Source: M0108 sp964523415
GTDB lineage: Bacteria > Pseudomonadota > Gammaproteobacteria > Chromatiales > Chromatiaceae
Assembly (NCBI GenBank): GCA_964523415.1
Contig: CAZFZB010000053.1
Span: 1 to 17,964, forward strand
Reading direction: 5' to 3'
DNA length: 17,964 nucleotides
In this document: piece after piece, positions 1 to 5,189 of the stretch
How positions within the stretch are numbered: position 1 is the first letter of the stretch
How the letters are laid out: each line of letters begins with the position of its first letter
The notes under the pieces: model-generated
Told to the model about the DNA's origin: nothing
Database searches by the model: none
What the model saw: the letters and a program-made list of their open reading frames with translations, nothing else
Program-made: the position numbers and the translations under genes

Positions 1-119
1 ATCAGAAGCTAACCAACCCCCCAGAACCGCTCAGCAGAAACAGCTTGCTCCATCTGCCGCTAGATACGCTTAGGGGCCAACCAGGTAACACAGTATCACT
101 ATCTTCCCCCAGCCTGGCA

Positions 120-149
120 ACGCCTAAATCAGACACGCCTAAATCAGAC
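120..149. repeat. 15-bp perfect tandem repeat, two copies
   Basis: The unit ACGCCTAAATCAGAC occurs twice head to tail with no spacer (120-134 and 135-149). It lies in sequence with no convincing gene, near the left side of the putative element. Short tandem repeats of this kind can be binding sites for an integrase or a replication protein, but nothing here proves that role. Confidence 0.75.
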
Positions 150-184
150 CAGGGGCATCGCGTTCGTCATGGCCATCAGTGGGG

Positions 185-310
185 TCATGGTGCCCGCAGT
201 TCCTCCCGCACACTGGCCAGGGCCTCTCGGTACGCCTCGGTCGCCGGGGGGTCGGTATGCAGGTCAAGGAAGACCTCACGGGCGCGGGCATGGCTTTCTG
301 GGCGCACCAT
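185..310 (-). CDS. Small hypothetical protein (41 aa), possibly the 3' part of a broken gene
   Basis: This frame starts at an ATG inside the 3' end of the neighbouring minus-strand ORF (276-491) and reads to TGA at 185-187. The product begins MVRPESHARAREVFLDL and ends SVREELRAP. It is charged and probably helical, with high G/C at third codon positions, and reads like a genuine protein segment. The two frames overlap by 35 nt. Either this is a separate overlapping gene, or both were one gene (~100 aa) broken by a frameshift near 300-310. I do not recognise the family. Confidence 0.4.
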   Translation of the reverse strand: MVRPESHARAREVFLDLHTDPPATEAYREALASVREELRAP

Positions 311-491
311 AAAAATCCATTTGCGTCATTTTCAACGAGTGCAGGGTGTCCTCCAACTTACGGGTGCCTATTTTGGGCGAAGCAATCACCAGACCCCCGT
401 CGCGGGCCGCCGCCCGCCAGCCATTTTGCTGGGTGATGACCCCGCGCTCGTCATCCGGCAAGGGTGCGGAGAACGCGAGCAAGTCGCGCAT
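276..491 (-). CDS. Small hypothetical protein (71 aa), possibly the 5' part of a broken gene
   Basis: The ORF can start at ATG 491 (MRDLLAFSAPLPDDERGVI) or at an in-frame TTG nine bases earlier. An in-frame stop sits just upstream, so the N-terminus is bounded. The middle (ITQQNGWRAAARDGGLVIAS) looks coding. The tail (PRKPCPRP) looks like out-of-frame sequence, and the alternative frame (185-310) carries the more protein-like continuation. No recognised domain. It is oriented away from the AlpA/primase genes. It may be a decayed accessory gene of the element. Confidence 0.4.
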   Translation of the reverse strand: MRDLLAFSAPLPDDERGVITQQNGWRAAARDGGLVIASPKIGTRKLEDTLHSLKMTQMDFYGAPRKPCPRP

Positions 492-588
492 CGCCTGCAA
501 ATCCGAATTTCAATTGATCCTGCGTTTCCCCGCGCATGGCCGACCCCCCGAATATCCCAACCCCAGATAGGCCATCATCCCGGTTTTC

Positions 589-618
589 GTTCCGCAAAAA
601 TGGCCGCTATTGCGGAAC
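589..618. promoter_or_regulatory. Perfect 9-bp inverted repeat, operator-like
   Basis: GTTCCGCAA (589-597) and TTGCGGAAC (610-618) are exact reverse complements separated by 12 bp. It sits just upstream of the short ORF at 633 and the first copy of the repeated module. Dyads of this type are common operators for small helix-turn-helix regulators. No T-run follows, so it is not an intrinsic terminator. The regulator is not identified. Confidence 0.4.
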
Positions 619-632
619 TAGAAGCCAGCAAC

Positions 633-779
633 ATGACCCCCGCCGCTGCCCCCCGATCACCCGTCGCACCCGCCCCGCATCCATCTCCCCTCCGCCCCCT
701 GTCCCGCGCCATCGCAAGAGATGATCTCGCGCGGAAATTGCTATTGCCGCTACCGAAAGCGAGGGCTCCGAAACGATAG
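633..779 (+). pseudogene. Frameshifted fragment related to the start of the 3814-4143 ORF
   Basis: Read from ATG 633, the frame gives a Pro/Ala-rich start and then PLRPLSRAIARDDLARK, which matches PLRPLSRAVARDDIAPK in the ORF at 3814-4143. The 3814 copy then reads four A residues (CCGAAAATTG) where this copy has three (CGGAAATTG). This frame therefore runs into the unrelated LLLPLPKARAPKR and stops at 779. Adding one base would restore KIAIAATESE, like the other copy. The simplest reading is a decayed duplicate, although the conserved part may be selected as DNA rather than protein. Confidence 0.45.
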
Positions 780-809
780 CAACGATAGCAACCTTGGGGA
801 TAGGCAACT
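687..809 (+). repeat. Copy 1 of ~125-bp repeated module with imperfect inverted arms
   Basis: About 123 bp here align with 3838-3962, with scattered substitutions and one single-base indel. Inside are TTGCTATTGCCGCTACC (738-754) and GATAGCAACGATAGCAA (775-791). These form an imperfect inverted repeat, and the right arm is itself a GATAGCAAC doublet. The rest of the 492-919 interval holds the dyad at 589-618 and no other convincing gene. The repeated GATAGCAA/TTGCTATC units resemble iterons or protein-binding sites; the function is inferred only. Confidence 0.7.
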
Positions 810-925
810 CAACCGAGCCCTCTATTAGTTTCTTGACGCCACGCCAGAGCTAATAGCGAGGTGACAGCAAATGCTAGTCGCCGGGGCAAAATCCGCGCAC
901 TTCATAGCAAGTGAGATGAGTGAGC

Positions 926-1147
926 ATGTCGCACCCCCTTTTGAAATTGGTTGATGAACGCGCCGCCGCCGCAGCGCTCGGCTTGTCCGTCAGGACCTTA
1001 CAGGCTTGGCGCTGCCGGGGCAACGGCCCCCCGTATGTGAAGGCTGGCAGGGCCGTCCGCTACAACTCCGCGGCCCTGATGAATTGGGCGGACAGCCGAA
1101 CCCGCCCCCACACGGCGCAAGTGACGGGTGCACCATCACCGCGCTGA
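926..1147 (+). CDS. AlpA/excisionase-type helix-turn-helix protein
   Basis: A 73-aa protein starting MSHPLLKLVDERAAAAALGL. It has the compact winged helix-turn-helix pattern of the AlpA/HTH_17 family: a recognition stretch ALGLSVRTLQAWRCRG followed by a wing-like GPPYVKAGRAVRYNSAALMNW. The conserved ending R(V/Y)RY...L..W is typical of phage and island excisionase-like regulators. An in-frame GTG at 920 is an alternative start; I prefer ATG 926, with GAG-rich sequence ahead of it. In satellites and integrative islands such proteins regulate the integrase or primase genes or act as recombination directionality factors. The primase gene follows on the same strand. Domain call is firm, exact role inferred. 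Confidence 0.8.
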   Translation: MSHPLLKLVDERAAAAALGLSVRTLQAWRCRGNGPPYVKAGRAVRYNSAALMNWADSRTRPHTAQVTGAPSPR

Positions 1148-1162
1148 TCCTGAAACGAAAAA

Positions 1163-1192
1163 GCGCCCGGTAGGCGGCAACCTGCCGAGCGC
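1163..1192 (-). terminator. Hairpin with minus-strand U-run, between the HTH and primase genes
   Basis: GCGCCCGGTAGG (1163-1174) pairs with CCTGCCGAGCGC (1181-1192), with one mismatch and one wobble, around a CGGCAA loop. On the minus strand the stem is followed by five U (1158-1162), as in an intrinsic terminator. On the plus strand no T-run follows. It could block antisense transcription from the primase region, or act as an RNA structure within the plus-strand leader. Confidence 0.45.
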
Positions 1193-1251
1193 GAGTGGAC
1201 AACCCGGATAAATGATAGTCGAACGCCAGCATTTTAACCTGGAAAACGGCA

Positions 1252-1257
1252 TATAAA
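1252..1257 (+). promoter_or_regulatory. Candidate -10 box (TATAAA) ahead of the primase gene
   Basis: TATAAA lies in a short AT-rich patch (1231-1258) within otherwise GC-rich DNA, 59 bp before the primase start. The -35 position (GCATTT) is poor, so the promoter would be weak or activator-dependent. The AlpA-like protein encoded upstream is a natural candidate regulator, by inference only. Confidence 0.3.
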
Positions 1258-1264
1258 TCCGATT

Positions 1265-1309
1265 GTTGTCCATCTGTGCAGCTTCCTCCGACGCGATCTC
1301 AAGGACAAC
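1265..1309 (+). promoter_or_regulatory. Inverted repeat covering the primase ribosome-binding site
   Basis: GTTGTCC (1265-1271) is the exact reverse complement of GGACAAC (1303-1309). The second arm overlaps AAGGA (1301-1305), the best ribosome-binding site for ATG 1316. A GGACAACCC copy also occurs upstream at 1197-1205, so alternative pairing is possible in a long transcript. This is a candidate translational control structure, inferred from base pairing only. Confidence 0.3.
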
Positions 1310-1315
1310 CCCATT

Positions 1316-3817
1316 ATGCAGTTCAATTCACACATCGACTTCAAAAAAATTGCTGCCGCCGCCCTGAACCAGAGCGAGCGACTCGTTACGGCCTGGCTAC
1401 CCGGCGGCAAGCGCCAGGGCCAGGAATGGATCTCGATAAACCCGACCCGCGCCGATTCCAGCCCGGGTAGCTTTAGCGTCAACCTCTCCACGGGCCGGTG
1501 GGCGGATTTCGCCACCCAGGATGTAGGGGGGGATCTCATTACCCTGATGGCCTACCTCGACGCCACCGACCAAGCCCAAGCGGCTCTTCGAATTGCGGAG
1601 GCTCTCGGCATGGATAGCGGAAAGGCCCCCGCGCCCCCGCCGCAGCGCGCCGCCCCTGGCCAGCCGCAGGCCCCCCAGGCCCCTGCACCGCACCCCAACC
1701 TCGCCCCCATCCCCGAGGAAGCCCTCGCGGTCAGGCCCCAGGCCCATCCGCGGCATGGCCAGCCAACCACCTGCTGGACCTACCGCGACCTAGCGGGTCG
1801 CCCCCTCTTTTTCCAATGTCGCTTCGATCCACCCCACGGGCGCAAAATGTTCGCCCCCCAGTCCTGGACGCCCGCCGCCGGCTGGCAATGGAAGGCCCCG
1901 CCCGCCCCGCGCACCCTGTTCGGATTGGAGCACCTCGCCGCCCGACCCAACGCCCCCGTTCTGGTTGTCGAAGGTGAGAAAGCCTGCACCGCCGCCGCGG
2001 ACCTCCTTCCCGACTACATCGCCGTCACCAGCCTCAACGGCGCCCAGTCCCCCGCCAACACCGACTGGTCGCCCCTCGCCGGACGGGCAATCGTCAGAAT
2101 ATGGCCCGATCACGATGCCCCGGGCCGTACCTTCGCCGACCATGTAGCCCGCCTCGTCCGCGAGGCTGGCGCGCACCGCATCGAGAGCCTGGACCTTGCC
2201 GCGCTGGCCCTCGACCCCCGGACCGGCGAACAGCGCCCCCTGCCCCCCGGCTGGGATGCCGCCGACGCCCAGGCCGATGGCTGGACCGCCGAGACGCTAG
2301 GCCGCGCCGCCCGCTGGGAATCCACCGACAGTGCAACCTCCTGGCCGCCGCCCCAAGCCCTTGGCGAACAACTGAGAGGTAGGCCCTTTCCCTCCGACGC
2401 CCTGCCAGCCGGCATTCGCTCCGCGATCGATGAGGTGCAAGCCTTCACCCAGGCGCCGTATCCCCTGGTATCAACATCCTGCCTCGCGGCCCTCAGCCTC
2501 GCTTGCCAGGCGCTCGCCGACGTGCGCCGCGCCCCCGGACTGAAAGGCCCGTGCTCGCTTTACTTTATGGTGGTCGCGGAATCGGGCGAGCGGAAATCCT
2601 CCGCCGATGAGCGCTTCCTACGGCCGATTCGCCAATGGGAGGACGAGGCCCAGGCGCAATACCAACTCCTCCTGGCCGAGTACCGCGCCGCCTGCGAGGC
2701 CCTGGACGCGGAAAAAGGGGGGCTCAAGGATCGCATTCGCCAGGAGAGTAAGGCGGGCAAATGCACCGCCGAGGCAAAACGGCAACTTCGCGCCCTGGAG
2801 CGCGACACCCCAACCCCGCCTCTCGAACCGCGCCGGCTGTTTGCCGATGTGACACCCGAGGCTTTCGCCTTCACACTGGCCAAGCAATGCCTCACCGGCG
2901 GCATCTCTTCCGCCGAAGCCGGCCTCGTTTTGGGCGGGCACGGCATGGGCAAAGACTCGATCTTGCGAAACTTAGCCCTTGGCAACGCCCTATGGGATGG
3001 CCCGGCGTTCAACATCGATCGTAAAACCAGCGCTTCCTTCCGCGTCAAAGGCGTCCGGTCGTCAATCTCCTTGATGATCCAGGGCGAGGCCCTGCTCGAC
3101 TTCGTGGAGCGCGCCGGCACCCTGGCAAGAGGTAGCGGCTGGTTTGCGCGGTTTCTGCTTACCTGCCCGGACAGCACCCAGGGTACCCGCTTGTACCGCC
3201 CCGCCCCCGCCGCCTGGCCGGCCTATAGCCGCTGGTGCGCTCGGGTACTAGAATTGCTGCGCCTGGATCTGCCCCTGGCCGACGACGGCACGCTCGCGCC
3301 GCCCGTGCTCGACCTGGACCCCGACGCCCGCGCCGCCTGGATTGCGTTTCACGATGCCATCGAGCGCGCCCTCGCCGACGGTGGGGAACTCCGCCAGATC
3401 CGCGACATCGCCTCCAAGGTCGCCGACTCCGCCGCCCGGCTGGCCTGCATCTTCCACGTCTTCGAGCACGGCCCCCAGGGCAGCATCAGCCGCGATCACT
3501 TCGCCGCCGCCAGTAACATCGTCGCCTGGCACCTCCACGAATCGCGTCGGTTTTTCGGCGAACTGAGTCTGCCCAGGGAACTTGCCGACGCCGCCCGCCT
3601 CGATACCTGGCTCACCCGTTACGCCGCCCGCGAGCGCACCACGACCCTGTACAAGAACGAAGTGCGGCAGACCGGCCCCCTCCGCGACGGCCAGCGCCTC
3701 GACTTGGCGCTGAAGGAGCTCGATAACCTCGACCGCTTGCGCATTACCAAAGAAGGGCGGCGCATCGTGCTCGCCCTCAATCCCGCCCTCATCGCTGACG
3801 CGGCTGCCGCAACATGA
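1316..3817 (+). CDS. Toprim and DUF3987 primase/helicase-like replication protein of an integrated element
   Basis: An 833-aa protein. Residues 1-100 resemble the N-terminal DNA-binding module of mobile-element primases (PGSFSVNLSTGRWADFAT, then a GGDLITLMAYL stretch), but this part contains no cysteine, so a classical zinc ribbon is absent. A Pro/Ala linker spans ~100-150. A toprim-like region follows, with VVEGEK (217-222) and a DHD acidic motif (265-267). From ~354 it matches the DUF3987 style, including the phosphate-binding-like ESGERKS (422-428) and, near 540, a Gly-rich GGHGMGKD. A charged, probably coiled segment lies at ~440-500. Such proteins probably prime or initiate replication of phages, satellites and islands. 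The stop overlaps the next start (ATGA). Start ATG 1316 is supported by AAGGA at 1301-1305. Confidence 0.8.
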   Translation: MQFNSHIDFKKIAAAALNQSERLVTAWLPGGKRQGQEWISINPTRADSSPGSFSVNLSTGRWADFATQDVGGDLITLMAYLDATDQAQAALRIAEALGMDSGKAPAPPPQRAAPGQPQAPQAPAPHPNLAPIPEEALAVRPQAHPRHGQPTTCWTYRDLAGRPLFFQCRFDPPHGRKMFAPQSWTPAAGWQWKAPPAPRTLFGLEHLAARPNAPVLVVEGEKACTAAADLLPDYIAVTSLNGAQSPANTDWSPLAGRAIVRIWPDHDAPGRTFADHVARLVREAGAHRIESLDLAALALDPRTGEQRPLPPGWDAADAQADGWTAETLGRAARWESTDSATSWPPPQALGEQLRGRPFPSDALPAGIRSAIDEVQAFTQAPYPLVSTSCLAALSLACQALADVRRAPGLKGPCSLYFMVVAESGERKSSADERFLRPIRQWEDEAQAQYQLLLAEYRAACEALDAEKGGLKDRIRQESKAGKCTAEAKRQLRALERDTPTPPLEPRRLFADVTPEAFAFTLAKQCLTGGISSAEAGLVLGGHGMGKDSILRNLALGNALWDGPAFNIDRKTSASFRVKGVRSSISLMIQGEALLDFVERAGTLARGSGWFARFLLTCPDSTQGTRLYRPAPAAWPAYSRWCARVLELLRLDLPLADDGTLAPPVLDLDPDARAAWIAFHDAIERALADGGELRQIRDIASKVADSAARLACIFHVFEHGPQGSISRDHFAAASNIVAWHLHESRRFFGELSLPRELADAARLDTWLTRYAARERTTTLYKNEVRQTGPLRDGQRLDLALKELDNLDRLRITKEGRRIVLALNPALIADAAAAT

Positions 3818-4143
3818 GCCTCCTGGACCTCATCACCCCCCTCCGCCCCCTGTCCCGCGCCGTCGCAAGGGATGATATCGCGCCGAAAATTGCTATTGCT
3901 GCTATCGAAAGCGAGAACCCCGCGAGTGATAGCAGCAATAGCAACCTTGAGGATGGGGCAACCCGGCATCGCCCCCCCGATTGGGTCCTAGACGACACCC
4001 CTAGGCGCTTGTGGCTGGTGCGAGATGCCGACGGCGCCTGCTGGTCCGTTGCCACCTGCCCCCACGCCACCTTCAGCGAGATGAACATCAGCCGACCCGG
4101 AGCCCTGGCCATCTACCCCGAGGAAGAAACGCCACCCAATTAA
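3814..4143 (+). CDS. Hypothetical element protein translationally coupled to the primase
   Basis: A 109-aa product whose ATG overlaps the primase stop in an ATGA, a strong sign of coupled translation. Residues 1-45 (PLRPLSRAVARDDIAPK, then IAIAAI and SDSSNSN) are encoded by the repeated module. Their low-complexity look follows from the DNA inverted repeat. Residues ~55-105 form a more ordinary small domain (PPDWVLDDTPRRLWLVRD, then ACWSVATCPHATF) that could be a compact fold with paired cysteines. I do not recognise a family. Position suggests an accessory replication or regulatory protein, by inference. Confidence 0.6.
   Translation: MSLLDLITPLRPLSRAVARDDIAPKIAIAAIESENPASDSSNSNLEDGATRHRPPDWVLDDTPRRLWLVRDADGACWSVATCPHATFSEMNISRPGALAIYPEEETPPN
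3838..3962 (+). repeat. Copy 2 of ~125-bp repeated module with perfect 17-bp inverted arms
   Basis: This copy matches 687-809. TTGCTATTGCTGCTATC (3890-3906) and GATAGCAGCAATAGCAA (3928-3944) are exact 17-bp reverse complements around a 21-nt spacer. The module lies within the coding sequence of the 3814-4143 ORF. A transcript through it could form a long hairpin, and as DNA it offers paired binding sites. Confidence 0.75.
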
Positions 4144-4197
4144 AACAAGCGGTTGAATGCTCGACTTTGCCCTACCAAACTATCACGAGAATGATCC

Positions 4198-4536
4198 ATG
4201 AAATGCAGAACCAACCCTCTCGACGGCACCTTCGTTCCCAATTACAACCCCCAGCTCAAAATCCTTGCTGTCTCACTGGATGGATTATTGGAACACTGGG
4301 AGACGCTGCCCATTACCGGCTTCATCCTCTCCTGCTGCACCGACCCGCCGGCGGCTTGGTACATCACGGATTGGCCGGTCAGCGTCACCTCTTTGGAAGG
4401 AAGTGCATGGTGCATCCTAGACCGAGACACAGGGATGTGTTTCTCCCCCGCCGAGGCCGACTGGATTGGCGGTCTGCCTCTGACAGAGGCTCGGGTTGAA
4501 TTGCTCTCATCGCTGCACCCACCCCAGGCCCATTAG
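4198..4536 (+). CDS. Hypothetical protein (112 aa)
   Basis: The protein starts MKCRTNPLDGTFVPNYNPQL and contains several Trp and Cys residues (FILSCCTDPPAAWYITDWP, then SAWCILDRDTGMCFSPAEAD). GAGA lies about 8 bases before the ATG as a modest ribosome-binding site. It has no signal peptide or membrane segment. It is on the same strand as the primase, 54 bp after the preceding ORF, so probably the last gene of the element operon. Family not recognised. Confidence 0.55.
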   Translation: MKCRTNPLDGTFVPNYNPQLKILAVSLDGLLEHWETLPITGFILSCCTDPPAAWYITDWPVSVTSLEGSAWCILDRDTGMCFSPAEADWIGGLPLTEARVELLSSLHPPQAH

Positions 4537-4927
4537 ATCCCCCCACGCCAGAGCGCAGGAGTGCTCGGCCCCCGAAGACACCCACCTCCCGGCAAGAGTG
4601 CGTCTCGTGACCCTAACTGCCTCTTTTACCAAATTATTGATGCGGTCCTTTTCCGAACCGACCCCGCCAAGCGCCCCGCAGCCCCTTGGCCAGCCCACGG
4701 GCATTACCCCAAAATCTTCCCCGTCTTAGTCCCGCCTAGTCCCTCATGCGGGAATAACCTATCTTTCTATTTTTATTTAATTATTTATGGTTTTTCCGGT
4801 AGATTCGCCTCACCCCCACGGCCCTGCTGCTGGCTCTTGGCCAATCGCCATGACTGAGCTCGGCATATAGATCACCCGCGCCCTGCCAGGGCCAAAATTC
4901 CGAGGATCTCTTCCCGCTTCCGACCTT
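4537..4927. other. Gene-poor stretch between the element genes and the tRNA-Asn gene
   Basis: No ORF here reads convincingly as protein on either strand. There is an unusually AT-rich patch at about 4761-4800 (runs of T and A in otherwise ~65% GC DNA). This is where an integrase gene would often be found in a tRNA-integrated element. None is visible, and I could not recognise an integrase remnant. Confidence 0.6.
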
Positions 4928-4949
4928 TAGCTGACACATAGCTGACACG
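4928..4949. repeat. 11-bp tandem repeat beside the tRNA terminator
   Basis: TAGCTGACACA is followed directly by TAGCTGACACG, so TAGCTGACAC occurs at 4928-4937 and 4939-4948. It lies about 19 bp beyond the tRNA-Asn terminator hairpin. Paired repeats at this place next to a tRNA 3' end can be arm-type binding sites of a tyrosine recombinase; that role is inference. Confidence 0.6.
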
Positions 4950-4963
4950 CCGAGCCCCAAAAG

Positions 4964-4995
4964 AAAAAAGGGCTAGGTCTTTCGACCTAACCCTT
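4964..4995 (-). terminator. Intrinsic terminator of the tRNA-Asn gene
   Basis: AAGGGCTAGGTC (4968-4979) pairs with GACCTAACCCTT (4984-4995) around a TTTC loop, with a single C/A mismatch. On the minus strand the stem is followed by six U (4964-4969 as A on the plus strand). It starts 8 nt past the tRNA 3' end. Confidence 0.85.
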
Positions 4996-5002
4996 AGAGT
5001 TT

Positions 5003-5078
5003 TGGCTCCCCGGCGTGGACTCGAACCACGGACCTAATGATTAACAGTCATCCGCTCTACCGACTGAGCTACCGGGGA
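5003..5078 (-). tRNA. tRNA-Asn (anticodon GTT)
   Basis: A 76-nt cloverleaf on the minus strand. It starts TCCCCGGTAGCTCAGTCGG, has the anticodon loop CTGTTAA with GTT, and has the T-arm GGTTCGAGTCC. The acceptor 3' strand CGGGGA pairs with the 5' end, and GCCA follows, so the CCA tail is encoded. A consensus promoter lies 16 bp upstream and a terminator 8 bp downstream. The DNA beyond its 3' end belongs to the putative integrated element, fitting tRNA genes as common integration sites. Confidence 0.97.
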
Positions 5079-5094
5079 TCAGCTTGAGCGCGGC

Positions 5095-5123
5095 ATTTTA
5101 TTAGCCATTGTTACCCGAGTCAA
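5095..5123 (-). promoter_or_regulatory. Sigma-70 promoter of tRNA-Asn
   Basis: On the minus strand, TTGACT (5118-5123) and TAAAAT (5095-5100) are separated by 17 bp, close to consensus. The -10 box ends 16 bp before the tRNA 5' end. Confidence 0.8.
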
Positions 5124-5161
5124 GGACCGCGCCTGCCCACATGGGGACAAGACGCGGTCCT
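5123..5161 (-). terminator. Inverted repeat after the aminotransferase gene
   Basis: AGGACCGCG (5123-5131) and CGCGGTCCT (5153-5161) are perfect reverse complements around a 21-nt loop that itself can form a small CCC/GGG hairpin. It lies 28 bp past the aminotransferase stop. It has no U-run on the minus strand, so it is not a canonical intrinsic terminator. Its left arm touches the -35 box of the tRNA promoter. Confidence 0.4.
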
Positions 5162-5189
5162 GAATGGCATTTCAGCCCCCGATAACCCT

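Noticed and set aside
45..779. 244-aa plus-strand open frame
   Set aside because: Arg/Pro/His-rich out-of-frame translation over most of its length; only the last part (633-779) matches another protein start.
4561..4857. 98-aa plus-strand open frame before the tRNA
   Set aside because: Pro/Cys-rich, crosses the AT-rich patch, no ribosome-binding site and no recognisable domain.
4537..5002. Integrase remnant next to the tRNA
   Set aside because: Reading both strands gave no stretch resembling a tyrosine recombinase catalytic region.
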